Source of the DNA: DATNIC01 sp035604635
GTDB lineage: Bacteria > Vulcanimicrobiota > Vulcanimicrobiia > Vulcanimicrobiales > Vulcanimicrobiaceae
Assembly (NCBI GenBank): GCA_035604635.1
Contig: DATNIC010000236.1
Location: 7,631 to 71,630 of the forward strand
Length of the DNA: 64,000 nt
Direction: 5' to 3'
Shown here one piece after another: positions 1-8,090 of this stretch (positions are counted from its first letter, which is position 1; each line of letters starts with the position of its first letter). Below the pieces are notes generated by a model, which did not search any database, was not told the origin of the DNA, and was given only the letters and a program-made list of their open reading frames with translations. The translations under genes and the position numbers were made by a program.

Positions 1-306
1 GCCGTCGCGGTCTCTCGAGAGGGAGTCTTCGTCGCCTCGGCGTTTCCGCTCGAATCGCCGCAGGATCCAACCGGTGCCGGAGATTCGTTCGCCGGCGGCT
101 TCATGGGGCACATCGCGCAGACGCGCGACACGAGTTGGCCCGGGATCAGGCGCGCGATGGCCTACGGCAGCGTCGTCGCGAGTTTCGCCGTCGAGGACTT
201 CAGCGTCAGGCGGCTGCTGTCGATCACGGCGGACGACGTTCGTCACCGTTACGCCGAACTCGAGCAGCTCACCGCACTCGAGGCGCAGCTCTTTTCCTCG
301 ACGTGA
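1..306 (+). CDS. PfkB-family carbohydrate/nucleoside kinase, C-terminal part (5' truncated by window)
   Basis: Only the last 101 codons lie in the window, read in frame from base 1 to a TGA at 304-306. The motif DPTGAGDSFAGGF near residues 22-34 of the visible part is the PfkB signature 2, with the GAGD anion hole and catalytic Asp. The family (ribokinase, adenosine kinase, fructokinase) phosphorylates sugars or nucleosides with ATP in the cytoplasm. Substrate cannot be told from the C-terminus. The stop overlaps the purU GTG start by 3 bases (GTGA), so the two are probably co-transcribed; with purU and metF downstream, a nucleoside kinase is possible but unproven. Confidence 0.85.
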   Translation, partial: AVAVSREGVFVASAFPLESPQDPTGAGDSFAGGFMGHIAQTRDTSWPGIRRAMAYGSVVASFAVEDFSVRRLLSITADDVRHRYAELEQLTALEAQLFSST

Positions 307-1178
307 CGGAGCGATCGAACCGCTACCAAGACATCGGCCGGCTCCTCCTCTCCTGCTCGGATCGCCCCGGGATCGTCGCGGCGATCACGCGTTTCCTGTT
401 CGACTTCGGGGCGAACATCATCCACTCGGATCAGCATACGCTCGATCCGTTCGGCGGCCAGTTCTTCATACGCATCGAGTTCTATTTACGCGACCTGGAG
501 AAGCGTGAAGAAGAATTTCGCGCGGCGTTCTCCCACATCGCGGATACGTTCGACGCGACCTGGCGAGTCTCGATCGCCAAGCGCAAGAAGCGGGTAGCGC
601 TCTATGCCTCGCGCTCGGACCATGCCTTGCTGGAACTGCTTTGGCGCATCCGCAACGGGGATCTCTACGCCGACGTGACGACGGTCATCTCGAACCACAC
701 GAATCTCGAGCCGATGGTCACGGCGCTCGGCATCCCATTCCATCACGTGCCGATGTCGGCCGAGCTGCGCGAGCAGGCCGAACGGCGCGAGTGGGAGCTG
801 ATGGGCGACGACGTCGACCTCATCGTCCTAGCGCGCTACATGCAGGTGCTCAGCCCGCAGTTTCTCGCCCGGTACCCCAATCGGATCATCAACATTCACC
901 ACAGCTTTCTCCCCGCGTTCGTCGGCGCCGACCCGTATGGCGCCGCGTACGAACGCGGCGTGAAGTTGATCGGCGCAACCGCGCATTACGCGACGCAAGA
1001 GCTCGACGCCGGCCCGATCATCGAGCAGGATGTCATGCGGGTCGATCACGGCCATTCGGTCGAGGACATGCGGCGCATCGGCCGCTACGTCGAGCGCGCG
1101 GTGTTGGCCCGTGCCGTCGATTGGCATCTGCAAGACCGGATTATCGTTTACCAGAATAAGACAATCGTATTCGTATGA
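303..1178 (+). CDS. purU: Formyltetrahydrofolate deformylase
   Basis: Hydrolyses 10-formyl-THF to formate and THF, balancing the one-carbon pool and supplying formate. About 291 aa, the usual length. An N-terminal ACT domain (about residues 10-95, with SCSDRPGIVAAI) is followed by a formyltransferase-type catalytic domain with NIHHSFLPAF (Asn about 197, His about 199) and LDAGPIIEQD (Asp about 235), the conserved Asn-His-Asp set of the family. The start is taken as GTG 303, which overlaps the kinase stop (GTGA) and begins just before the ACT domain. The stop TGA overlaps the next gene. Its position ahead of metV/metF supports a folate one-carbon operon. Confidence 0.93.
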   Translation: MTERSNRYQDIGRLLLSCSDRPGIVAAITRFLFDFGANIIHSDQHTLDPFGGQFFIRIEFYLRDLEKREEEFRAAFSHIADTFDATWRVSIAKRKKRVALYASRSDHALLELLWRIRNGDLYADVTTVISNHTNLEPMVTALGIPFHHVPMSAELREQAERREWELMGDDVDLIVLARYMQVLSPQFLARYPNRIINIHHSFLPAFVGADPYGAAYERGVKLIGATAHYATQELDAGPIIEQDVMRVDHGHSVEDMRRIGRYVERAVLARAVDWHLQDRIIVYQNKTIVFV

Positions 1179-1636
1179 TGAGCCCGCATCCGGCGCCCCC
1201 TAGAATCTCGCTCAAGACGGCACTGGCGCTCCAGAGGATGCTGCGGCCGGATCGTATGCGTTACGCATTCGCGGCATGGCTCGAAGCGACGCCGGTCGCG
1301 TATCGCCTTTTCACTTGGTGGGAAGAGAAGATCAAGGGTCGCCTCTTCGGCTGCCGGATGTGCGCGCAGTGCGCGCTTCCGAGCACGGCCTATGCGTGCC
1401 CGGAGACGTGCCCGAAAGAATTGCGCAACGGTCCATGCGGCGGCGTGCGCGAGGACGGTGGCTGCGAAGTCTATCCCGAGCTGCGTTGCGTGTGGGTGAT
1501 TGCGTACGAGCGCGCCGAGCAAGAGGGACGCGTCGCCGACTTACGGCGGCTGCAGCGGCCGATCGATCAGCGCAAATGGGGCCAGAGCTCGTGGGTGAAT
1601 TATTGGCTCGGTCGCGATGAAGGTTTGTGGGAATGA
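1175..1636 (+). CDS. metV: MetV-like protein (methylenetetrahydrofolate reductase C-terminal-type Cys-rich domain)
   Basis: 153 aa with a dense Cys set: C60, C63, C66, C75, C79, C88, C97 and C105, including CRMCAQC, CPETCP and NGPCGG. This matches the Cys-rich domain found fused to or beside MetF in acetogens and other bacteria (MetV; 'MTHFR C-terminal' family), which binds metal or Fe-S and partners MetF in a MetVF complex. The start ATG 1175 overlaps the purU stop and the stop overlaps metF (ATGA), so translation is probably coupled. I infer a role as redox or structural partner of the adjacent MetF. The protein is cytoplasmic, with no signal peptide. Confidence 0.8.
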   Translation: MMSPHPAPPRISLKTALALQRMLRPDRMRYAFAAWLEATPVAYRLFTWWEEKIKGRLFGCRMCAQCALPSTAYACPETCPKELRNGPCGGVREDGGCEVYPELRCVWVIAYERAEQEGRVADLRRLQRPIDQRKWGQSSWVNYWLGRDEGLWE

Positions 1637-2550
1637 GCTTGCGCGCAGCGCTGACCGAGCGCCGCTTTGCCGTCACGGCCGAGATCGGCCCGCCGCGCGG
1701 TGCCAACGCTGAAGCGATCCGCCGCGCGGCACGTGCGCTGCGCGGGTGGGTCGACGCTGCCAACGTCACCGACAACCAAGGCGCGATGGTCCGGATGGCG
1801 AGCTGGGCCGGGAGTCTCATCGCGATGCAGGAGGGCGTCGAGCCCGTCATGCAGCTCGTCTGTCGCGATCGCAACCGGATGGCGCTGCAGTCGGATCTGC
1901 TCGGCGCCGGGGCGCTCGGGATTCCCAACGTATTGCTGCTGACCGGCGACCACCCGAAATTCGGCGATCATCCCGACGCGCGCGGCGTCTTCGATCTCGA
2001 CTCCGTGCAGTTGGTGTGGATGGCGCGCACGATGCGCGACGACGGGCGCTTGCTCTCAGGACTCGAGCTCAAGCCGCCGCCGCGCTGGACGATCGGCGCC
2101 GTCGAGAATCCATTTGCTCCGCCGTTACGCTATCGGGCCGAACGGCTTGGGAAAAAAGTCGCCGCCGGCGCCGACTTCGTTCAGACGCAGTACGTCTTCG
2201 ATTTACCGCGATTCGGCGAGTGGATGCAGTCCGTCCGCGAACTCGGCTTGGCGGAGCGCTGCGCGGTGCTCGCGGGCGTCGGCCCGATCCGCTCGGCCAA
2301 GGCCCTCGATCGGATGCATCAGATTCCGGGGATCGTCATCCCCGACGAGGTCACCAACCGGCTGCGAGGCGTCCCGAGCGATCGCTTCCTGGACGAGAGC
2401 ATCGCGATCTGCGCCGAGATCGTGCGCGCGCTGCGCGAGATCCCCGGGGTCGCGGGGGTCCACGTCATGGCGTTCGGCCTCGAGGAAGCCGTCCCCGAGA
2501 TCCTCGAGCGAGCCGGGCTCGGCCGGCGGCCGCAAGCGGTGGCGCGATGA
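1633..2550 (+). CDS. metF: Methylenetetrahydrofolate reductase (MetF family)
   Basis: Reduces 5,10-methylene-THF to 5-methyl-THF, the methyl donor for methionine synthesis. About 305 aa TIM-barrel FAD enzyme. Visible family features are the early TAEIGPPRGA (the conserved Glu of the barrel start), DNQGAMVRM, VLLLTGDHPKFGDH (FAD/folate loop) and ADFVQTQYVFD (the family motif around Gln). ATG 1633 overlaps the metV stop by 4 bp and is preferred over an in-frame GTG at 1627. The metV-metF pairing resembles MetVF of acetogens, where electrons may come from a source other than free NADH. Followed by a 36-bp gap and the methyltransferase gene. Confidence 0.9.
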   Translation: MSLRAALTERRFAVTAEIGPPRGANAEAIRRAARALRGWVDAANVTDNQGAMVRMASWAGSLIAMQEGVEPVMQLVCRDRNRMALQSDLLGAGALGIPNVLLLTGDHPKFGDHPDARGVFDLDSVQLVWMARTMRDDGRLLSGLELKPPPRWTIGAVENPFAPPLRYRAERLGKKVAAGADFVQTQYVFDLPRFGEWMQSVRELGLAERCAVLAGVGPIRSAKALDRMHQIPGIVIPDEVTNRLRGVPSDRFLDESIAICAEIVRALREIPGVAGVHVMAFGLEEAVPEILERAGLGRRPQAVAR

Positions 2551-2586
2551 GGGCGGCGAATCACAGATGTCCCGGAAGAGACATGA

Positions 2587-4041
2587 ATGCTCGTTGAACT
2601 TCGTCCCACAGACAAGCTGCGCAACAGCAACAGTTCCGTCGTCGGCGCGGTCGTCGGCTCGATCCTTCACGCGGTCGAAGCGGACGCGATCGATCTCTCG
2701 CACTTGCGCGTCGTCTGCGACTGGATCCAGTACAAGAAAAATTTCCGCGATCCGGTCGAGATTCGCCCGATCATCAGCGGGCCGGGACCGGAAGGCCTCG
2801 AGATCGCGGTCGATTTGCGGCGTGGGCTCGCCAAGGAAGCGGACTTCGACGGGGAGTTGACGCGTGCGCTCGCGCGGCGGCAGGATGCGAAGCGGCTCTA
2901 CCTCGAGCCGTGGAGTCCGACGACGCAGAGCCTCATCTGGAACTTCAACGCGATCTATTGGAAGAATCTCGCGCTGTGGGAGAGCATCACGGGGCGCAGC
3001 TACGAGTCCGCCTTGCCCGGCGGCGAGAGCGATGCCCTCAACACCGCGTCGGTCCGCGAGACGATCCTCGAGCTCTTTGCGATCTGGGATCAACTTGCCG
3101 CTCGGCGCGCGCTTCCCGATCAACTGCACGTCGTCGAGCTGGGCGTGGGCAACGGGAACCAGGCGCGCGTGTGGCTCGACGAGTTCGTCAACCTCGATCG
3201 CGAGCAAGGCAAAGATTACTACCGGCGCCTGCACTACCTCATGGGCGACTATTCGCCGCACTTGCTCGACATCGCGCGCAACAACGTTGCGAAGCACGCC
3301 GACCACATCAGCGGACTCGTCCTCGAAGCGATGCAGCCGTCAAAAACGCTCGGCTTCCTGAAGTACAAGGCGTTCTTCGTCTACATTTCCAACGTCTACG
3401 ACAACCTTCCGACCGACGAGATCGCGCGCGTGAACGGTCACAACTTTCAAGTCGAGACGCGCGCGTTCTTGAGTGCCGAATCCGCCGAGCGGATCGCGGG
3501 CGATTTCGGGATCGCGCTCGATCTGCTCCCCGAATACGTCACCAAGCTGCTGCGCTTGGGGCCCGAGCTTGTCGCCGAGACCTATCGCGACGCGTTCGCC
3601 GGCGTCCCTGACGTCGTGCGCTTTTGGCACGTGGTGTGGGATGCGGTCGGACTCGAAGAGCGCTACGTCCCCCTGCAACCGCTCGACCAGTATGAGGTCG
3701 CGCCCGGGACGAGCGGCGTGATCATGCGCTCGATCCTCGAGGCCGACGGTGACGTGCGGATGCACGTCAGCAACGGCGCGCTCGCGAGTTTCGTCGACAC
3801 GCTCCCCCTCTTGCATCCGCACGGCTTCGTCCAGTGCCATGACCTCTTCGTGATCGAGACGGAACAGTACGCGACCGGCTTCCGCGGCCCAGGCAAGTAC
3901 GACGGCTCGGTCGTCAACTGGGTGAACGGGCCGCTGCTCCGAGCCGTCGGTGCGCGGCGCGGTTTCGACGTCGGGTTCCGGAAGTTTGCGCATCGAGACA
4001 AGTCGAACATCATCACGATGACCGCCCGGGTCCGCGAATAA
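2587..4041 (+). CDS. SAM-dependent methyltransferase-like protein, distantly MidA/NDUFAF7-like, function unknown
   Basis: 484 aa. A class I methyltransferase motif I is clear at about residues 184-190 (ELGVGNGNQ), followed by an acidic loop and GDYSPHLLDIA near 220. The segment YISNVYDNLPTDEI (about 267-279) resembles the 'N-E-x-x-D-x-x-P' post-motif of MidA/NDUFAF7 protein arginine methyltransferases. The N-terminal 110 residues and C-terminal 150 residues are not recognised. It lies between metF and a core-MetE gene, 1 bp before the latter, so it is probably co-expressed with them. The link to methionine or SAM supply is inference from context. Substrate unknown. Confidence 0.65.
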   Translation: MLVELRPTDKLRNSNSSVVGAVVGSILHAVEADAIDLSHLRVVCDWIQYKKNFRDPVEIRPIISGPGPEGLEIAVDLRRGLAKEADFDGELTRALARRQDAKRLYLEPWSPTTQSLIWNFNAIYWKNLALWESITGRSYESALPGGESDALNTASVRETILELFAIWDQLAARRALPDQLHVVELGVGNGNQARVWLDEFVNLDREQGKDYYRRLHYLMGDYSPHLLDIARNNVAKHADHISGLVLEAMQPSKTLGFLKYKAFFVYISNVYDNLPTDEIARVNGHNFQVETRAFLSAESAERIAGDFGIALDLLPEYVTKLLRLGPELVAETYRDAFAGVPDVVRFWHVVWDAVGLEERYVPLQPLDQYEVAPGTSGVIMRSILEADGDVRMHVSNGALASFVDTLPLLHPHGFVQCHDLFVIETEQYATGFRGPGKYDGSVVNWVNGPLLRAVGARRGFDVGFRKFAHRDKSNIITMTARVRE

Positions 4042-4042
4042 C

Positions 4043-5074
4043 ATGCAAAAGACCATTTTGCCGACGACCGTCGTGGGGTCGTACTCGGTCCCGGAATGGC
4101 TCGAGCGCGCGAAAACCGACTTCCATCAGCAGCGCATCAGCGGGGCATATCTGCGTGAGATCTACGACGTTGCGATCAAAGCGGCGATCAAAGATCAGGA
4201 ACGCGCGGGCGTCGATATCGTCTCTGACGGCGAGTTGCGGCGCGACAACGACATCGACTATTTCCTCGAACGGCTGCCGGGCGTCGAGATCCCGCATGCC
4301 GCCAAGACCCACTACTACGACTACTATGAGGCGGTCGTGCGCCGTCCCGTCCCGAGCGAAGACGGGTCGCCGCCGATGGGGCTCGTCGACGACTATCGCT
4401 TCACGCGCGACCAAACGGATCGGACGGTGAGGTTCTCGCTCACCGGGCCGTTTTCGCTTTCGAAGCGCGTGCGCAACGAAGGGTACGCGAACGAAGCCGA
4501 CCTCGTCCTTGCGTTCGCCCGCATCCTCAATCGAGAAGCGCGCGCTCTAGCGGACGCCGGAGCGACGCTGCTGCAGATCGACGAGCCGTTCTTGGCGGGC
4601 TATCCCGAGCAAGTCGAGCTCGCCGTCAAGGCGATCAACACCGTCGTCGAAGGCGTCGACGTCGAGTGGGCGGCACACATCTGCTACGGCAACCGGCATG
4701 CGCGCCCGGCGTGGGAAGGGCACTACGATTTTCTCTTCCCCGCGATCCTCGATGCGCATGTCGATCAAGTGATGCTCGAGTTTGCGCGGAAGGGCTACGA
4801 CGATCTCGCGCTGTTCAAGAAATACCATCCGTCGTTTACCTTGGGGCTGGGCGTCGTCGACGTCAAGAACGCCGACGTCGAGACGCCCGAGCTGATCGCG
4901 TCACGTATCGAAAAGGCGCTCGCGATCGTCCCGGCCGACCGGATCGTCGTCAATCCCGATTGCGGACTGCGTCACATGCCGGCGAGCGTCGCGCGCGCCA
5001 AACTCCGCGCGATGAGCGCCGGCGCCGCTTTAGTCCGCGAGAAGGTAACCGGCGAAGCCGTCGGAGCTAGGTAG
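4043..5074 (+). CDS. Core-MetE: short cobalamin-independent-type methionine synthase homologue
   Basis: 343 aa matching only the catalytic C-terminal half of MetE (full enzymes are about 750 aa); the N-terminal folate-binding half is absent. The zinc ligands are all present: H212 and C214 (AHICYGN), E246 (VMLEFARKG) and C307 (NPDCGLR). LLQIDEPFL (about 177-185) is the homocysteine-side signature. The early VVGSYSVPEWL is typical of the family. Such short enzymes (core-MetE, Mes families) transfer methyl groups to homocysteine from donors other than triglutamyl-methyl-THF, in some cases methylcobalamin or a corrinoid protein. Directly downstream of the methyltransferase; tail-to-tail with the next gene (8-bp overlap). 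Confidence 0.85.
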   Translation: MQKTILPTTVVGSYSVPEWLERAKTDFHQQRISGAYLREIYDVAIKAAIKDQERAGVDIVSDGELRRDNDIDYFLERLPGVEIPHAAKTHYYDYYEAVVRRPVPSEDGSPPMGLVDDYRFTRDQTDRTVRFSLTGPFSLSKRVRNEGYANEADLVLAFARILNREARALADAGATLLQIDEPFLAGYPEQVELAVKAINTVVEGVDVEWAAHICYGNRHARPAWEGHYDFLFPAILDAHVDQVMLEFARKGYDDLALFKKYHPSFTLGLGVVDVKNADVETPELIASRIEKALAIVPADRIVVNPDCGLRHMPASVARAKLRAMSAGAALVREKVTGEAVGAR

Positions 5075-6170
5075 ATCCCCAGACTTTAGCAGCGACGTCC
5101 GCAACGAGCTTGAGCTTTGCCCACTGCTCGTCTTCGGTCAGCAAATTGCCCTCCAACGTCGAGGCAAAGCCGCATTGCGGGCTGAGCGCTAGGCGTTCGA
5201 GCGGGATGTATTTCTTCGCTTCATCGATCCGGCGTGCGAGGACATCGACACTCTCGAGCTCAGGGTTCTTGCTGCTTACGAGGCCAAGGACGACGCTCTT
5301 GTCCTTTGGGACGAGCCGGAGCGGCTCGAACGAACCGGAGCGCTCGTCGTCGTACTCGAGTAAGAACTCGTCCACCTTGAGCTCGTTGAAGAGCTTTTCC
5401 GCAATCGCATCGTAGCCGCCGCGCGCGTACCAGTGACTGCGGTTGTTGCCGCGGCACAGATGGATTGCAAGCGTGTTGCCCGGGCGCTTTCCGACGGCGA
5501 AGCAAGCGTTGTCCGCCGCGACCGCCTCGTCGAGCAGCGCGTCGAGTTCCATACCGGTCTCGCCGCGCAAGTACTCGCGCCATTTCGGATCGAGGTAGTA
5601 GCTGTAGCGCGGCGCGTCGATCTGGATGTAGGAGATCGCCTCGTCGGCGAGGGCTTTGACCTCGTCGCGAATGATCGCGGTCACGTCGCGAAGGAAGTCT
5701 GAATGCGTCGGGTAGGCCTTTTCGCTGCGCCCCTTCTTATATGCGATGGCCGGGAACTGGGTCGCGCTCGGCAAGGTCATCTTGACCGGTCCCGGAGCAT
5801 GCTGCTTCAAGAAGGGTACCTCGTGCGCGGTGAGGCGCTTCGTCTGCTTGATTCGCTCGACGACGAACCCCGGCATGGTGCTGCGCGGCCGCGCCTCCTG
5901 CTCCATCTCATCGCTGCCGTGCCACGTTCGCTTGACGACCTCGCCGGAGCCGAGCCCCGTAACCGAGTCGGTGAAGTCGCCCATGAAGCCGGCGCGGCGC
6001 AATTCTCCGTCGGTGAAGATTTTGAACCCGAGCTCTTTCTGCTTGCCGAGAACGCGCAGGATGTGCTTATCTTCGATCTCGTGAAGTTTCTTGACGGGCG
6101 CATCGCCGAGCCGCGCGTCGAGCAGCTCTTTCGGGCGCAGGAAGCTCCCGACGTTGTCGGCGCGGATCAC
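5067..6170 (-). CDS. MetE C-terminal-domain homologue, YxjG/YxjH-like (copy 2)
   Basis: About 367 aa, a paralogue of the gene just upstream (6167-7255) with long shared stretches such as YSYYLDPKWREYL and FTDGELRR. Zinc-ligand positions are kept: HLCRGN (His, Cys), LLEYDD (Glu) and SPQCGF (Cys). IDAPRYSYY replaces the IDEP signature of true MetE, as in YxjG/YxjH proteins of Bacillus, which are annotated as putative methionine synthases. The start is GTG 6170, overlapping the upstream stop (GTGA); an N-terminal extension beyond it looks like out-of-frame sequence of the neighbour. The exact methyl donor or acceptor is unknown; sulfur-compound methyl transfer is inferred. Confidence 0.8.
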   Translation of the reverse strand: MIRADNVGSFLRPKELLDARLGDAPVKKLHEIEDKHILRVLGKQKELGFKIFTDGELRRAGFMGDFTDSVTGLGSGEVVKRTWHGSDEMEQEARPRSTMPGFVVERIKQTKRLTAHEVPFLKQHAPGPVKMTLPSATQFPAIAYKKGRSEKAYPTHSDFLRDVTAIIRDEVKALADEAISYIQIDAPRYSYYLDPKWREYLRGETGMELDALLDEAVAADNACFAVGKRPGNTLAIHLCRGNNRSHWYARGGYDAIAEKLFNELKVDEFLLEYDDERSGSFEPLRLVPKDKSVVLGLVSSKNPELESVDVLARRIDEAKKYIPLERLALSPQCGFASTLEGNLLTEDEQWAKLKLVADVAAKVWGST

Positions 6171-7255
6171 TTGAAGATCTGCTGGGCGGCGTCGATCGTT
6201 AGCTTGAGCTTGGCCCACTGCTCTTCTTCGGTCAGCAAATTGCCTTCCATGACGGAGGCGAAGCCGCATTGCGGACTGAGCGCAAGGTTTTCGATCGGGA
6301 CGTACTTCGTCGCTTCATTGACTCGACGCTTGAGCATATCGATCGATTCGAGTGCGGGGAGCTTGCTGCTGATCAATCCGAGGACGACCGTCTTGCCTTT
6401 CGGGACGAAGCGCAACGGCTCGAACGTCCCGGAGCGCGCGTCGTCGTATTCGAGGAGGAAACGGTCGACGTCGAGCGTCCCGAAGAGCTTTTCGGCGATG
6501 TTGTCGTAGCCGCCCTCGGCATACCAGTGACTGCGATTGTTTCCGCGGCACAGATGGATCGCGAGCGTGACGCCCGTGCGTTTCGCGGCTTTGAAGACGG
6601 CATTGTCCGCCGCGACCGCTTCATCGAGCGACTTGTCCAGATCCGTCCCGATCTCGGTTTTTAGGTACTCGCGCCATTTCGGATCGAGATAGTAGCTGTA
6701 GCGGGGAGCATCGATTTGGATGTACGCGACGCCTTCGTCGGCAAGCGCTTTCGTCTCGCCCTTCGTGATCTCGACGATATCGTTCAACAGTGCCGAGTGA
6801 TTGGGATAGATCTTGTCGGTGACGCCTTTTTGGAACGAGATCGCCGGAAACTGGGTGGGGCTCGGGAGCGTCATCTTGATCGCACCCGGACTGTGCTTCT
6901 TCAGGAACGGCAGCTCGCGGCCGGTCAAGCGGCCCGTCTGTTTGAGTTTTTTCGTTACGATCCCGGCGACGCGCGCTGCTTCCGCCCCCTCGCCCGTCCA
7001 CATTCGGCCGACGGCCCCGCCCATGTCGAATCCGTCGACGGCGTCCATGAAGTCGCTCATGAAGTTTCGGCGCCGGAGCTCGCCGTCGGTAAAGATCGTA
7101 AAGCCAAGCTCTTTTTGCTTGGCAAGGACGCGCAGGATCTCGCGGTCCTCGATCTCCCGCAATTGATTCTCATCAACGTTGGCTTTGCGAGCGCTCAGAA
7201 GGTCCGGCGGTCGCAAGAAGCTGCCGATGTGATCGGCTCGATAGGGCGCAGCCAT
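6167..7255 (-). CDS. MetE C-terminal-domain homologue, YxjG/YxjH-like (copy 1)
   Basis: About 362 aa with no folate-binding half. Zinc ligands H234 and C236 (HLCRGN), E269 (LLEYDD) and C330 (SPQCGF) are all present, so it should be catalytically competent. IDAPRYSYYLDP (about 181-192) is the YxjG/YxjH form of the MetE active-site strand. ATG 7255 is chosen because GGGAG lies 7 bases upstream; a TTG immediately before it is in frame. It is the first gene of a two-gene unit with copy 2. The pair probably arose by tandem duplication and then diverged. The tail of the unit converges on the core-MetE gene, so three related enzymes lie together. Confidence 0.8.
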   Translation of the reverse strand: MAAPYRADHIGSFLRPPDLLSARKANVDENQLREIEDREILRVLAKQKELGFTIFTDGELRRRNFMSDFMDAVDGFDMGGAVGRMWTGEGAEAARVAGIVTKKLKQTGRLTGRELPFLKKHSPGAIKMTLPSPTQFPAISFQKGVTDKIYPNHSALLNDIVEITKGETKALADEGVAYIQIDAPRYSYYLDPKWREYLKTEIGTDLDKSLDEAVAADNAVFKAAKRTGVTLAIHLCRGNNRSHWYAEGGYDNIAEKLFGTLDVDRFLLEYDDARSGTFEPLRFVPKGKTVVLGLISSKLPALESIDMLKRRVNEATKYVPIENLALSPQCGFASVMEGNLLTEEEQWAKLKLTIDAAQQIFK

Positions 7256-7308
7256 CAATGGTCTCCCGTACAGGATGTTCGCAACGGCTCGACTTATTGT
7301 AGCTTCGT

Positions 7309-7995
7309 ATGAACGCCCCTGCCCGGGGACCGCAGCGGTTTACGGTTGATCCCCGTGAAGTCGTCAACCTGTACCACCGTTGCGTCCGGTGCCTCTTCGT
7401 ACGCGTGAGAGAGAACGATACGCGGCGCGTCTGGAGCACGGCACTCGAGGCAGCCGACAAATTCTATGCGCTCGCCGCGAGCTGGATGGAGGGCGCGCAA
7501 GCCAAGCGCTCGTGGCAAGATTTCGGCGGAACGCGGTTTCGCGTGCTTTCGCAAGGACGCACGGTCGTCTCGGAACCGATCAGCTTTCCCGACGTGAACA
7601 TCGAGCTCGTGTTCTCGTCGCGGAGCGACGCGATCATCGAGCTGGAGGACGGATCGACGAGCCTCGCCGCGTACCAGATCGCCGTCCCGGTCGAGCGCAG
7701 ACAGAGACAGCGCGACCTGGAGCTCGAAGCCGAAGCCTTCGCCGTCGAGCATCCGTTCGAAAAGGGCGCCGCGGAGTCCATCTCGCACCTCGGCCACCTG
7801 GAATTCTTGGTCACCGGAACGATCGAGAGCAACACATGCGTGGTGCTCGGCGCATCGCGGCTGACGTTGCTCGCGCGCCGGCCGAAGCAGATGAAGGATT
7901 TCATGCGCGTCGTCGCCGGCATTCTCGCCGCGCGGATCGCGCCGCCGGCGGACCGGTTCTGCGAGTTTTGTAAACGTTCCGCCGTGAAAAAGTGA
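7309..7995 (+). CDS. Divergent PD-(D/E)XK (Cas4/RecB-like) nuclease-fold protein, possibly inactive
   Basis: 228 aa. The layout follows short PD-(D/E)XK proteins: an N-terminal YHRCVRC (about residues 22-28) like the 'xxCPxCF' helix, a central hairpin SDAIIELEDGS (about 104-114) like the 'DxxxxxxDG' strand that carries the metal-binding Asp, and a C-terminal FCEFCKR (about 218-224) like the closing Cys pair. The usual 'DYK' motif, where Lys is catalytic, reads AAYQ here, so the nuclease activity may be lost or altered. Two Cys pairs could still bind a metal or Fe-S cluster. Divergently placed from the MetE-like pair. The assignment rests on pattern recognition, not a search. Confidence 0.5.
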   Translation: MNAPARGPQRFTVDPREVVNLYHRCVRCLFVRVRENDTRRVWSTALEAADKFYALAASWMEGAQAKRSWQDFGGTRFRVLSQGRTVVSEPISFPDVNIELVFSSRSDAIIELEDGSTSLAAYQIAVPVERRQRQRDLELEAEAFAVEHPFEKGAAESISHLGHLEFLVTGTIESNTCVVLGASRLTLLARRPKQMKDFMRVVAGILAARIAPPADRFCEFCKRSAVKK

Positions 7996-8090
7996 GCTGA
8001 CTTTCCCCGGGCAGTTCAGGCAAGCTTTGCCCGCAGGAAGGCCCCCTGAAGCGAAGGAACTTCCCGCCGCTAGAGGAGCCTTCCCACGCT

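Noticed and set aside
2203..3306. Long open frame on the minus strand opposite metF and the methyltransferase gene
   Set aside because: It runs antisense to two well-supported genes, its protein is Arg/Asp/Val-biased low-information sequence and has no domain or ribosome site; a high-GC shadow frame.
5067..7255. Tandem MetE-like genes as a frameshifted single long MetE
   Set aside because: Each copy has its own complete zinc site and full-length catalytic domain, and they align to each other, not to the N- and C-terminal halves of MetE.
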